DNA from: Verrucomicrobia bacterium UBA1200
GTDB lineage: Bacteria > Verrucomicrobiota > Kiritimatiellia > RFP12 > UBA1067
Assembly (NCBI GenBank): GCA_002309765.1
Contig: DBXY01000043.1
Span: 2,981-49,682, forward strand
Direction: 5' to 3'
Length of the DNA stretch: 46,702 bases
The notes below the pieces were generated by a model that saw only the letters and a program-made list of their open reading frames with translations, made no database searches and was not told the DNA's origin. Positions 1-8,633 of this stretch are shown here, piece by piece (the stretch's first letter is position 1; every line of letters begins with the position of its first letter). The position numbers were made by a program, and so were the translations under genes.

Positions 1-24
1 CCACGGCGGCGGCACCCGCCGTGG
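1..24. terminator. GC-rich hairpin at window edge
   Basis: An 8-bp perfect inverted repeat (ccacggcg/cgccgtgg) has an 8-nt loop. No clear T tract follows inside the window. It could be the terminator of a gene ending upstream of the window. Only the hairpin itself is seen. Confidence 0.3.
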
Positions 25-122
25 GCATTAATCCGGATTTAAAGCATACGGACCCCCAAAACCGTAACGATTCCGATTTTTTTACAGTTTCCATTAATTC
101 CATCTTGCGCTACGGGGAGTGA

Positions 123-160
123 TTGTGGTAATTTATATGTGTTTCTATTGACAGAAACAC
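123..160 (+). promoter_or_regulatory. Putative trpB promoter with overlapping palindrome
   Basis: TTGTGG (123-128) and TATTGA (146-151) are spaced by 17 nt. A perfect 8-bp inverted repeat, gtgtttct (139-146) and agaaacac (153-160), overlaps the -10 and ends 36 nt before the trpB start. This looks like an operator over a weak promoter. The regulator is unknown and the assignment is by inspection only. Confidence 0.35.
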
Positions 161-196
161 GCCTTGTTGCGGATTTGCCACTAAAAGGAGAGCGCG

Positions 197-1564
197 ATGG
201 ACAAGATTCCATACAAAACTTATTTGAGCGAGAACGAAATTCCCAGTTCCTGGTACAACATGCGGGCGGACATGAAGCGCAAGCCTGCGCCGATGCTGAA
301 CCCCGGCACCCTTCAACCGATGACCGCAAAAGAACTGGACAAGGTGTTCTGCGAAGAGCTGATACGGCAGGAGCTGGACGAGACCACGCCTTACATTCCC
401 ATCCCCGAAGAAATCCGGAGTTTCTACCAGATGTTCCGCCCGTCGCCGCTGATCCGGGCTTATTTTCTGGAACAGGCGCTTGGAACTCCCGCGGAGATCT
501 ACTACAAGTTTGAGGGCAACAACACCTCCGGATCGCATAAACTAAACAGCGCGGTGGCGCAAGCGTATTACGCTAAAAAGCAGGGGCTTAAAGGCGTTAC
601 CACCGAAACCGGCGCCGGACAATGGGGTACCGCGTTGTCAATGGCGTGCGCCTTTTTCCACTTGGACTGCAAGGTGTTCATGGTAAAATGCTCTTACGAG
701 CAGAAACCCTTCCGGCGCGAGGTGATGCGCACTTACGGGGCCGATGTCACGCCGTCGCCGTCGATGACCACCGAGGTCGGCCGCAGCATAAACGCCGCCC
801 ACCCCGGCACCACCGGTTCGCTCGGCTGCGCGATTTCCGAGGCGGTGGAGGCGGCGGTAACCCGCGAAGGGTACCGCTATGTATTGGGCAGCGTGTTGAA
901 CCAAGTGTTGCTCCACCAGTCCATCATCGGTCTGGAAACGCACCTCGCGCTGAAGAAACTCGGCGTGAAACCGGACGTGATTGTCGGTTGCGCGGGCGGC
1001 GGCTCGAACTTGGGCGGACTGATCGCTCCCTTCATGGGCGAAAAACTGCGCGGCGAGGCGGATTACCGTATCATCGCGGTGGAACCGGCGAGCTGCCCTT
1101 CGTTCACCCGTGGCAAATACGCCTATGACTTCTGCGACACCGGGCGGGTTTGCCCGTTGCAAAAGATGTACACGCTCGGCCACGACTTCATCCCGTCGCC
1201 CAACCACGCCGGCGGATTGCGTTACCACGGCATGAGCAGCACCCTTTCCGAACTTTACGCCCAAGGGTTGATGGAAGCTGCGGCAGTGGAGCAGACGCGG
1301 GTTTTCGAGGCGGCGCGCGAATTCGCCCGCACCGAGGGCATCCTCCCCGCCCCTGAATCCGCCCACGCTATCCGGGTGGCGGTGGACGAAGCGTTGCGTT
1401 GCAAGGAGCAAAACCGCAAGGAGCGGATTGTGTTCGGTCTGACCGGCACGGGATATTTCGACATGGTTGCCTATCAGAAATTCAACGATGGGCAAATGTC
1501 CGACTACATCCCGACGGATGAAGATCTGGCCGCAAGCTTTGCCAAACTTCCCAAAATCGACTAA
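197..1564 (+). CDS. trpB: Tryptophan synthase beta chain, TrpB2 type
   Basis: PLP-dependent cytoplasmic enzyme that joins indole and L-serine to give L-tryptophan (EC 4.2.1.20). The 455-residue length and the extended N-terminus match the TrpB2 subgroup rather than the ~400-residue TrpB1. The PLP lysine is K115 in GNNTSGSHKLN. The catalytic glutamate is E137 in ETGAGQWG, where W replaces the H usual in TrpB1. A phosphate-binding glycine loop GCAGGGSN follows near residue 265. The start is supported by AAGGAG at 185-190. No trpA or other trp gene is near, and the gene has its own promoter region and terminator, so it is a stand-alone unit. TrpB2 proteins are thought to salvage indole or act without TrpA; that role here is inferred. 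Confidence 0.93.
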   Translation: MDKIPYKTYLSENEIPSSWYNMRADMKRKPAPMLNPGTLQPMTAKELDKVFCEELIRQELDETTPYIPIPEEIRSFYQMFRPSPLIRAYFLEQALGTPAEIYYKFEGNNTSGSHKLNSAVAQAYYAKKQGLKGVTTETGAGQWGTALSMACAFFHLDCKVFMVKCSYEQKPFRREVMRTYGADVTPSPSMTTEVGRSINAAHPGTTGSLGCAISEAVEAAVTREGYRYVLGSVLNQVLLHQSIIGLETHLALKKLGVKPDVIVGCAGGGSNLGGLIAPFMGEKLRGEADYRIIAVEPASCPSFTRGKYAYDFCDTGRVCPLQKMYTLGHDFIPSPNHAGGLRYHGMSSTLSELYAQGLMEAAAVEQTRVFEAAREFARTEGILPAPESAHAIRVAVDEALRCKEQNRKERIVFGLTGTGYFDMVAYQKFNDGQMSDYIPTDEDLAASFAKLPKID

Positions 1565-1577
1565 ACCCAATAGTGAG

Positions 1578-1615
1578 AAAAGCTCGCCCTGCCGTTACGG
1601 GCGAGCTTTTCGTTT
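1578..1615 (+). terminator. Rho-independent terminator of trpB
   Basis: A perfect stem AGCTCGCCC/GGGCGAGCT with a 9-nt loop is flanked by AAA on the 5' side and TTTT-CG-TTT on the 3' side. It begins 13 nt after the trpB stop codon. Confidence 0.9.
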
Positions 1616-1794
1616 GCTTATATGGACGCAGTTTGTAATTAACTCTAAAGCCAACACAAAACGGCGATTTCCCGCATCAAAAAAGTATCAGTACTTCTTT
1701 TGGTGGACTTCATTTTGTAGCTGACAATAAGCTAATATTGTCAAGTCACGGTTAGAAGTTAGCACTTCGTTCTTTGGTTGTGTTGTTTGACGGC

Positions 1795-1896
1795 AGGGCG
1801 GGACTTCCGCCCTTGCTGCGCAGTGCCGCACGGGGAAGCGGGCGTCCCCGAAGGGGCGCCGCGAAGCGGCGAGCCCGCGACCCGTGCGGCACTGCG
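1795..1896. repeat. Compound cloverleaf-forming inverted repeat
   Basis: A 7-bp hairpin (1795-1813, agggcgg...ccgccct) is followed by a 16-bp perfect inverted repeat, cgcagtgccgcacggg (1819-1834) with cccgtgcggcactgcg (1881-1896). Inside it is a second stem, gcgggc (1838-1843) with gcccgc (1873-1878). That encloses two small hairpins with GAA loops: cccc-gaa-gggg (1846-1856) and gccgc-gaa-gcggc (1858-1870). The whole block can fold as a cruciform or cloverleaf. No gene lies inside. It may be a REP/MITE-type element that inserted into, or replaced part of, the IS. Confidence 0.75.
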
Positions 1897-1917
1897 TGAA
1901 ATCATTTCCGGAGGGCA

Positions 1918-2136
1918 TCACGCCACCTCCTTCCACTCTGCGCGGAACGCGAACAGGACCTTCTTGCAGCCGGCCATGGGGTTGACCATGCGCTCCCGCC
2001 TCGCAAGCAGGAGGATGAAGTCCTCCTTGTTCGCGAGCCGGGCACGGGCCTTCCTGTTCTTGTAGTAGGCCACGGTCGACTTGCCGAACCTGTCGCAGAT
2101 CTTCGTCACGGGCACGTCCTCGTTCCCCTCGCTCAC
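1918..2136 (-). pseudogene. IS3-type transposase OrfB, N-terminal fragment
   Basis: A 72-codon frame begins with GTG, overlapping the OrfA stop (GTGA), and lies in the -1 frame relative to OrfA. Its start resembles IS3 OrfB (KSTVAYYKNRKAR, then RRERMVNPMAGCKKV). It stops before any of the DDE residues of the rve domain; a full OrfB is about 270-290 residues. A -1 slip on the A9G run at 2161-2170 would join it to OrfA through EWWGIAHDV. It is non-functional as an integrase. Confidence 0.55.
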
Positions 2137-2501
2137 GTCGTGGGCAATCCCCCACCATTCTTTTTTTTTACTTCCTCAGGCGTCGTCCCCGCGCGCCTGC
2201 ACACGAGGCGCAGCGCGGCCTCGTCGATCTTGTGGTCGAGCACCTCGTCGGCAAGCGCCAGCCTGAGCCTCTTGACCTCGGCCTCGAGCTCCTTGATCCT
2301 GTCTGCCTCCGTTCTGGTCTTCACGTAGATTAGCCTTCCTTTCAGATGTTCGAAGCCGAGCTTGTGCATCCAGTTGTAGGCCGACATCTCGGCAATCCCG
2401 TATGCCGTCGCGGCCTCCTTGACTGACTTCCACTTTGCATCTCTCAGCTCCTCCATCACCTTGAGTTTGAATGCTTCACTATACCTGATTTTGTCCTTCA
2501 T
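2133..2501 (-). CDS. IS3-type transposase OrfA (helix-turn-helix)
   Basis: A 122-residue DNA-binding subunit of an IS3-like transposase. It has an N-terminal helix-turn-helix (residues ~5-45, YSEAFKLKVMEEL and AATAYGIAEMSAYNWMHK). A charged leucine-rich stretch (residues ~63-85, RIKELEAEVKRLRLAL) looks like a coiled coil for OrfA/OrfAB dimerisation. The C-terminus carries a run of lysines encoded by an A-rich slippery site. The length is normal for OrfA (~90-120). The partner OrfB is truncated, so the protein can probably still bind DNA but not catalyse transposition. Confidence 0.7.
   Translation of the reverse strand: MKDKIRYSEAFKLKVMEELRDAKWKSVKEAATAYGIAEMSAYNWMHKLGFEHLKGRLIYVKTRTEADRIKELEAEVKRLRLALADEVLDHKIDEAALRLVCRRAGTTPEEVKKKNGGGLPTT
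2161..2170 (-). promoter_or_regulatory. Slippery run for -1 frameshifting
   Basis: On the minus strand a run of nine A followed by G lies near the 3' end of OrfA. A -1 slip here reads through into OrfB. A-run slippery sites are the known way IS3-family elements make the OrfAB fusion. Confidence 0.5.
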
Positions 2502-2636
2502 GTCTACTCGCTTTCTTCTTTGACTTCAAGAAGAAAGTACTAACCTATCATAAAACGTAAACTGGCAATACATACAATAAAAGGCCATAATACTTGCCGG
2601 CTGCAATATACTAAACAAAAATAAGCAACTTCTGCC

Positions 2637-2665
2637 TTGCCTTTGTGGCGGAAGGCGGGTAGAAT
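2637..2665 (+). promoter_or_regulatory. Putative promoter, leaderless start for the lyase gene
   Basis: TTGCCT (2637-2642) and TAGAAT (2660-2665) have a 17-nt spacer. Only 7 nt separate the -10 from the ATG at 2673, so transcription would start at or next to the start codon. No Shine-Dalgarno sequence sits at a normal distance, which fits a leaderless mRNA. Confidence 0.45.
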
Positions 2666-2672
2666 AACAGTT

Positions 2673-5051
2673 ATGAAAAGATTAAAACTTGCTTTCGTTT
2701 TCGCGTTTTCCGCCATTGCTGCGTTCGCGCAAATGCTCCCAAACCCGGGCTTTGAGGAAGAATCCGTCGGATGGAGTTTCGACAAAAACCGGATGTCCAC
2801 CGTTTGCAAGGAGGCGGCCCGCACGGGAAAGTTCGGGTTGCGGGTAATCGACGCCAGCGACAGAGACGGCAGCAGTTGCCGTTCGGACGCCGTCAAGATC
2901 AAACCCAACGCCTACTACCGGCTTCGTTTCCACGTCCGCAATTTCGGCGACAAATCCGAATCCATCGGGGTGTATTTCAAGTTCCAAGACGCCAATGGGC
3001 AGGAGTTGGAGTCGAATAAAGCGCGGAACGAGTTAATCCATTACGTCAACACGAAAACCGTAAACGAATGGGCGGAAATGACGGCATGTTTCCAATCCCC
3101 TAAGACTGCTGCCACGCTCGCCGTTTGGATCCACTCGTTCAGCACCGGAATGGCAAAGATGGATTTTGACGATTTTATCTTGGACGAGGTGCCGGAAGCG
3201 GAAGGCAAAAAAATCGCCTCGCGTCCGCCGACCAGATTCGACCCGCCCGACCCGGACCGGGTAAAAGAAATCGCGGGGTGGCTGCCGCCACATCCCGCCG
3301 CACCGGGTGACCCGATTGCAGTGCGCACGCATTGGGACGCGCTGGCGCGCACCCCGGACGGGATTAACAAGATCCGTCAAGCCGAACGGGTACAAAAGGA
3401 AAAATTCCCCGATGTGCCGGACGAGTGGTATCTGGAGTTCACCAAAACCGGCAACCGTAACCACTTTGAACGTCCCTACGGCCAACGCATGCGCCAAATC
3501 TCCGCCCTGTTTATTGGCGAATGTCTGGAGAACAAGGGCCGCTTTATCGAAGCTTTGGAAACACGCATTCTCGCCGTGTGCGAAGAGCGTTCTTGGGTGA
3601 TGCCCGCGCACGACGGGGCGTTGGGAAATTTCAACCGCACCAAACTCCACGTTGATCTGGGTTCGTCGGCGCGGGGCTGGATGTTGTCCATCGTATACTC
3701 CACGCTCGGGGAAAAACTGTCGCCCGCCGTCCGAGAACGCATCAAATCTGAGGTTTACCGCCGCATTCTGACCCCGTACCTTAACGCGCTGCGGAGCGGC
3801 GACCCCAACGGCAACTGGTGGATGATCGGCGACAACAACTGGAACGCGGTTTGCCACGCCGGTGTCACGGGATGCTCGTTGGCGCTGATGGACAAACCGG
3901 AAGACCGGGCGGAAATCCTCGCCGCCGTTGAAAAGTTCAACCCGATTTTTATAAGCGGCTTCACCAATGACGGATACTGCAGCGAAGGTATGGGTTACTG
4001 GAACTACGGCTTCGGCCACGAAGTCATGATGGGGTTGGAGATCCGCGCCGCAACCCAAGGCAAACTGGACATCCTATCCGGCGACAAAACGCGGAGAATC
4101 GCGGGCTACGCATTCCGGTACCAGATTGAACCCGGCCACTGCCCGTACTTCGCCGATGGTGGCGGCGCCCCCAGCCAGGAGGTGTGGGCAACGATGCGCC
4201 AAGTGTGGCCGGAGTGCGTGCCTGACAAAATCGCGGATTACCCGATTCTAGGAGGCTCCGTGCAACAACTCCTTTTGAGGGGTTTTGGACAGGAACCGCC
4301 CCGCCCCGCCAACCCGCAACCGGAACGGATGGAAATACGCGACTGGTTTCCCGATGCCGAAGTGCTGATTTGCCGGCAATCCGGCGATTGTCCGGTCAAG
4401 TTCGGACTTGGCGTCAAAGGCGGACACAACAACGAACAGCACAACCACAACGACGTCGGCTCCTACACCATAGTGCTGGACGGCTTGGAGATGCTGGGCG
4501 ACCCCGGCGGAGAGGTTTACACCCGCCGCACGTTCAGCGGACATCGCTATGAAAGCAAGGTTCTTAATTCCTACGGGCATCCGGTGCCAGTGGTTAACGG
4601 GCAACTCCAGCCCCCCGGACGCAAGTATGCCGCGAAAATGTTGAAGGCAGATTTTTCCGACCAACTGGATGTTTTGGAAATTGACCTCACCGGCGCTTAC
4701 AAGTGCCCGGAACTAAAACGGCTGGTCCGTTCCGTCAGCTATGACCGGGAGAACCGCACCGTAACCATTTCCGACCGTGTGGAATTCTCAAAACCCTGCT
4801 CTTTCAGCAGTCCGATCATCACTTACCGTGATATCGTGCCCGGCGACGGACCAAACCGTTTCACGCTGACCGACGGCAAGAACCACAGGGTAAAACTGGA
4901 GTTTAAAACCGACCGTCCGCACTTCCGTTTTGAGGACGAGACCATCGAGAATCCCGGCAAACCGTCCCCCAAACGCAAAGCGGCAACTTTTGACGGCAAC
5001 GACTCGGTCACCGTTGCCACTGCAACTTGGGTAATTTCCGTAGACAAATAA
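2673..5051 (+). CDS. Secreted heparinase II/III-like polysaccharide lyase with N-terminal CBM-like domain
   Basis: A 792-residue exported protein. The start at MKRLKLAF gives a clear signal peptide (residues 1-20, ending AFAQ); an upstream in-frame start would bury it. Residues ~20-170 form a beta-sandwich of the CBM4/9 type (NPGFEE, WSFDKN, YYRLRFHVRN). An alpha/alpha-toroid middle part follows (NWWMIGDNNWNAVCHAG, GYWNYGFGHE). The C-terminal beta domain carries the heparinase II/III hallmark HNHNDVGSY (H590-Y598). The family cleaves uronic-acid polysaccharides (heparan, alginate and related glycans) by beta-elimination; the substrate here is unknown. The ABC permease gene starts 1 nt after the stop, so degradation and uptake appear linked. 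Confidence 0.85.
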   Translation: MKRLKLAFVFAFSAIAAFAQMLPNPGFEEESVGWSFDKNRMSTVCKEAARTGKFGLRVIDASDRDGSSCRSDAVKIKPNAYYRLRFHVRNFGDKSESIGVYFKFQDANGQELESNKARNELIHYVNTKTVNEWAEMTACFQSPKTAATLAVWIHSFSTGMAKMDFDDFILDEVPEAEGKKIASRPPTRFDPPDPDRVKEIAGWLPPHPAAPGDPIAVRTHWDALARTPDGINKIRQAERVQKEKFPDVPDEWYLEFTKTGNRNHFERPYGQRMRQISALFIGECLENKGRFIEALETRILAVCEERSWVMPAHDGALGNFNRTKLHVDLGSSARGWMLSIVYSTLGEKLSPAVRERIKSEVYRRILTPYLNALRSGDPNGNWWMIGDNNWNAVCHAGVTGCSLALMDKPEDRAEILAAVEKFNPIFISGFTNDGYCSEGMGYWNYGFGHEVMMGLEIRAATQGKLDILSGDKTRRIAGYAFRYQIEPGHCPYFADGGGAPSQEVWATMRQVWPECVPDKIADYPILGGSVQQLLLRGFGQEPPRPANPQPERMEIRDWFPDAEVLICRQSGDCPVKFGLGVKGGHNNEQHNHNDVGSYTIVLDGLEMLGDPGGEVYTRRTFSGHRYESKVLNSYGHPVPVVNGQLQPPGRKYAAKMLKADFSDQLDVLEIDLTGAYKCPELKRLVRSVSYDRENRTVTISDRVEFSKPCSFSSPIITYRDIVPGDGPNRFTLTDGKNHRVKLEFKTDRPHFRFEDETIENPGKPSPKRKAATFDGNDSVTVATATWVISVDK

Positions 5052-5052
5052 A

Positions 5053-7065
5053 ATGGCGGTAATCCTTCCGGTAGAACGGCGAACCTTTAAGGCACGGATA
5101 TTTTTAGCCGTGATTTACGCCTTGCTTACATTGGGCGGAATCACGATGGTTTGGCCGTTCCTGATGATGGTGTCGGCATCGCTATCCGGCCCCTACGATT
5201 ACTACCGGTTCTCGCCCGTCGTGCGTTCGTTTTGGGACCGTTCCGACCGTTTCCTGCGTTCGGTCGCCACCTACTACCCCCGCTTCCCGGCACAAGTCTT
5301 TCCGGACGCGCCAGCGCACTGGAGCAGTTGGGTGGTGGTATCCCGCGACCAAACCGCGAGCGCGGAATTTGCCGAACGCCAACTCGCTCCATTGGACGAT
5401 CCCGACACCGCATGGCGCTGGAACCGGATGTCGGACGATTACGCCGAATTCAACCGCAATTACGACATCCTGAACACCACCTGTGCTTTCGACGCCCGCG
5501 ATGTCGCCGGTTTTGCGCGGCAGCACTTTGAGGACAAGCTGGCCGCCGAATCCCCCGACACCTTTCCAAAGCTTCCCTTCGCGAAACGGCGCGAACTCGC
5601 GCTTCAACAGCTTAACCGGGAATGGAAGATCAACCATCCCTCTTTCTACAGCATCCGGATGCTCGCCCAGCAACGCGCCCCGATGCACCACGCCACTTGG
5701 GATTACCCGCTGGACGATCCCAAAACCGACCTTTTCCAAAAATTCAAACAGATGTACCGTGACCGCGCCGACACCCCGATGTCGCGAACCATGCCCTACG
5801 AATCGAGGCAATTGTGGCTGAATTACCTGCGGCGGCCCGACGTGCTGCGGCGGCTTAACTTGGATGCCGCTACTCTGCCAACCCCCGCCCAGCTTGGGGT
5901 CGCGCTGGGAACTAAGCTGGAGCGGTTCGAGAACCTCCATTTTCCTCCCGACCTCGCATCCGCGACACCGGAGGCGGGAAAGGTTTGGGAGAGTTTTATC
6001 AAACAAAGTTACCCGCGTCGTCTATTGCGCGTTCGGGTAACCCCGCAACTGCAAACCGCTTACCGCCGCTACGTGGCAGAACGCTGCAAAACGCCGGAAT
6101 CGTACCGCAAGCTGACCGGACGAGACATCCGTAATTTCGATGAAATCAATCTGCCCGAATACGAAAACACCACCCTGTGGCGAAACTTCATACCGGAAGT
6201 GCCGCTGGAAAATCTTACGGTATTAAGCGCGGAACAGGAGTGGCAGAAATTCTTGCTTAAAAAATATGGTACGCTGGAAAATGTCAACGCCGCATACGGA
6301 TGGGATCTGGACAAAATCGAAGCCGCACGGTTCCCGTTCCGGGAAGCTTTGGCGGTAACCTTCCACCGCCACGGATGGCGGGATTTTCTACGCAGCGCGT
6401 TTCTTAACTATCGCACCGTGGGCGAGTTCCTGTTCTTGCGCGGAAGGGCTTTCGGTAACACCGCGCTGCTGGTAATCCTCTCCATTCTGGCCGCTTTAAC
6501 CGTCAATCCCCTGGCCGCCTACGCCCTTTCGCGCTTCCGGCTGCGCTGCACCGAAAAAATCCTCTTGTTCCTTTTGGCGACCACGGCATTTCCGGCGGCG
6601 GTAACCGCCATTCCCGGTTTTCTGCTGATCCGAGATCTCGGGTTGCTCAACACCTTTGCGGCGCTGGTGCTTCCGACACTGGCCAGCGGAATGTCGATTT
6701 TCGTGCTGAAGGGATTCTTCGACGCCCTGCCCCGCGAACTTTACGAAGCCGCCGCCATTGACGGGGCCAAAGAGTGGCAGATTTTTCTCCGCATCACACT
6801 GCCGATGACCACCCCCATTCTGGCGGTAAGCGCGCTGAACGCCTTCATCCACGCCTACAACAGCTGGGAGTGGGCGTTGCTGGTATGCCAGAAACAGAGC
6901 CATTGGACGCTAGCCGTATGGATGTACCAGATGAGCCAGCAGTGGAGCGACCAGCCGTGGGCGGTTATGGCCGGATTCGTGCTGGTGTCCATTCCCACCG
7001 CGATTATCTTCATCGCCTGCCAAAAAATCATTCTGCGCGGCATCGTGCTGCCCAGCATGAAATAA
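5053..7065 (+). CDS. MalG-type sugar ABC transporter permease with very large extracytoplasmic insert
   Basis: A 670-residue inner-membrane permease. MalG-type proteins are normally about 280 residues. TM1 (residues ~14-36) is followed by ~400 hydrophilic residues before the standard five-helix BPD_transp_1 core (residues ~460-670). The core holds the EAA loop EAAAIDGAKEW at 565-575, which docks the ATPase. The insert lies where MalG has a short periplasmic loop, so it should face outside. It contains FLLKKYGTLENVNAAYG, resembling a motif common in GH42 beta-galactosidases (WLKxRYGT...LNxAW). The gene abuts the lyase stop with a 1-nt gap. No MalF partner or binding protein is in the window. 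The UgpC/MsmX-type ATPase on the opposite strand (9437-10522) is a plausible energiser. Confidence 0.88.
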   Translation: MAVILPVERRTFKARIFLAVIYALLTLGGITMVWPFLMMVSASLSGPYDYYRFSPVVRSFWDRSDRFLRSVATYYPRFPAQVFPDAPAHWSSWVVVSRDQTASAEFAERQLAPLDDPDTAWRWNRMSDDYAEFNRNYDILNTTCAFDARDVAGFARQHFEDKLAAESPDTFPKLPFAKRRELALQQLNREWKINHPSFYSIRMLAQQRAPMHHATWDYPLDDPKTDLFQKFKQMYRDRADTPMSRTMPYESRQLWLNYLRRPDVLRRLNLDAATLPTPAQLGVALGTKLERFENLHFPPDLASATPEAGKVWESFIKQSYPRRLLRVRVTPQLQTAYRRYVAERCKTPESYRKLTGRDIRNFDEINLPEYENTTLWRNFIPEVPLENLTVLSAEQEWQKFLLKKYGTLENVNAAYGWDLDKIEAARFPFREALAVTFHRHGWRDFLRSAFLNYRTVGEFLFLRGRAFGNTALLVILSILAALTVNPLAAYALSRFRLRCTEKILLFLLATTAFPAAVTAIPGFLLIRDLGLLNTFAALVLPTLASGMSIFVLKGFFDALPRELYEAAAIDGAKEWQIFLRITLPMTTPILAVSALNAFIHAYNSWEWALLVCQKQSHWTLAVWMYQMSQQWSDQPWAVMAGFVLVSIPTAIIFIACQKIILRGIVLPSMK

Positions 7066-7079
7066 CGGCATCAGCCGAT

Positions 7080-8633
7080 TCAGTTGTTTGGGAAAATCTC
7101 GTAAACCGGACCGGAGGGACGGAAACGGAAATCGCCGTCAAGGATAAACGGCACCAGCTCATAATTCCGCACGGGGGAAACAATGTATTTGCGCTTTGCC
7201 GCGGCCAACTGGCGGCGGACGGTGTCCTCTGACCGGTCGGAAAGATAGTTTACCAATTCCCAGCCGTCGGAAAGCTTTCCAATAACCCGGGCGGCAAGCA
7301 AAGGCGCGGCTGATGTGTTGTCGGCGATCAGCAAATCACCCGGCTGAAGTTTGGCGTTTATCTGTCCGACAAAATCGGCGGCGGAATGCTCGTTGTTTTT
7401 CCAAGGAACCAGCCAATACGCCATCTCATTCCGTCCGGGCAGCTCGCGGGGTCGGGTAACCGGAATCAGCCGGGGATTGTTCTCCAGCAGTTTTCCGCAA
7501 AGGGCCGGTACCGCGACCGATACCGTAATGCCGCAAAGCAGAGCGGGCATAACCACGCGGCGGCGGTCAACAACGGGAAGCGCCGCCGCGCCCAACCCGA
7601 CCCATACCGCAAGCAACCCCAGCGTGGGCATGACAAATGTGGCCTGGTCGCCGACAAAATACCGCGCCCAAAACAGGAGATGGATTACGGAGAGCGCTAC
7701 CAAGGCGCGGCGCATGACGATATGGTCGGGATTTCCGCGTCGCTTCAGATTTACGGCGGCGAAAAACCAACAGGGATTTATCAGGCTGAACGCCGCCAAA
7801 GCATAGTTGAATGCCACCATTTTCCAACGTACCCCGGTCCGGTTGCTGAGCACATACCCCTCAAACTCCAATCCGAAAAGCGCGCTTTTAACGGTTGCGA
7901 CCAGTGACATTCCGCCAAGCAAATCCTGTCCGGCAAGCCAAAGAATCGGCGCCGCGCCCAACGCCCAAAACATCCCCGCCAACGGCAAGAGCGCAAACGA
8001 ACGCCGTTTCCTGGCCTCCAGCAACAGCACCAGCCCGTGTACCGGCAGATTCAACAACGCAAAATTATGCACCGACAAATGCAACCCGTTTAAAAAAAAC
8101 AGCGCCAACAGTGGCAGGGTACGTCCGGACTTGACGGCGGAATGCAACGCCAGCAGTTCGCCCATGAACAGCGCAAGCGACCAAGTGTAAACCTCCGCCA
8201 TGCACGACATCCACCAGCACATGTGGGAGAGCCCCAATGTCACCGCCGCGACCAATGCGGCGGCAGTGTCACGGGTCAACCGCAGGACTAACGCAAAAAT
8301 GGCGGCAACCGCCAACGCCATTCCCAATCCGCTGAAACTGTTGACCGCCCAAACTTGAAGCGAACTAGGGAACAACGCCATCCATGCGCGGGCGCCGGCG
8401 ATGTAGAGCGGATGGGCGCGGGCGATACCCGAACACCAACGATAGTCGCCGGAAAAAATCCGGTATTGGAATTCGCCGCTGTCCTGCCAGCTTATCCCAC
8501 GTTGCGCGGTCAAAACGTAAAGCATAAAAAACAAAACCGCCAAGGCTACCATAACGGCGGATGAACCCCATTTCCGCAAAAAACCGGACAGCGGGGAAAC
8601 GGAATCAGGCGTTGGACGGAGATTTGCGGTCAT
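7080..8633 (-). CDS. DUF2723-type polytopic membrane protein (possible glycosyltransferase)
   Basis: A 517-residue protein with about 10-12 hydrophobic segments. The first loop carries GISWQDSGEF followed by HPLYIAGARAW, matching the DUF2723 signature (DSGEF...HPPG.PLY). This family is related to GT-C and protein O-mannosyltransferase-like enzymes that use lipid-linked sugars; the acidic pair in DSGE is the likely active site. A soluble C-terminal domain of ~130 residues follows. It is the last gene of the folD operon, with its start overlapping the methyltransferase stop by 4 nt (ATGA). It converges on the ABC permease 14 nt away. The substrate is unknown. Confidence 0.7.
   Translation of the reverse strand: MTANLRPTPDSVSPLSGFLRKWGSSAVMVALAVLFFMLYVLTAQRGISWQDSGEFQYRIFSGDYRWCSGIARAHPLYIAGARAWMALFPSSLQVWAVNSFSGLGMALAVAAIFALVLRLTRDTAAALVAAVTLGLSHMCWWMSCMAEVYTWSLALFMGELLALHSAVKSGRTLPLLALFFLNGLHLSVHNFALLNLPVHGLVLLLEARKRRSFALLPLAGMFWALGAAPILWLAGQDLLGGMSLVATVKSALFGLEFEGYVLSNRTGVRWKMVAFNYALAAFSLINPCWFFAAVNLKRRGNPDHIVMRRALVALSVIHLLFWARYFVGDQATFVMPTLGLLAVWVGLGAAALPVVDRRRVVMPALLCGITVSVAVPALCGKLLENNPRLIPVTRPRELPGRNEMAYWLVPWKNNEHSAADFVGQINAKLQPGDLLIADNTSAAPLLAARVIGKLSDGWELVNYLSDRSEDTVRRQLAAAKRKYIVSPVRNYELVPFILDGDFRFRPSGPVYEIFPNN

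Larger units (their letters stand above)
1690..2541 (-). mobile_element. Decayed IS3-family insertion sequence
   Basis: Seen directly: an OrfA-like transposase gene, a -1 frameshift slippery run, and an N-terminal OrfB piece that breaks off after about 70 codons. The outer ends look like imperfect inverted repeats: agtacttcttttggtggact at 1690 reads inward, and agtactttcttcttgaagtc reads inward from 2541 on the other strand. The DDE catalytic part of OrfB is absent. In its place is a GC-rich hairpin block (1795-1896) followed by an AT-rich tail. The element should therefore be immobile on its own. The exact ends are inferred from weak similarity that includes the palindrome agtact. Confidence 0.5.

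Noticed and set aside
638..1570. 310-codon minus-strand frame opposite trpB
   Set aside because: Covered entirely by trpB, whose catalytic motifs are all present; the antisense frame shows no recognisable protein.
3033..4058. 341-codon minus-strand frame opposite the lyase
   Set aside because: Shadow of the lyase gene. Composition is dominated by Arg, Val and Gly with no domain; the plus strand has signal peptide and heparinase motifs.
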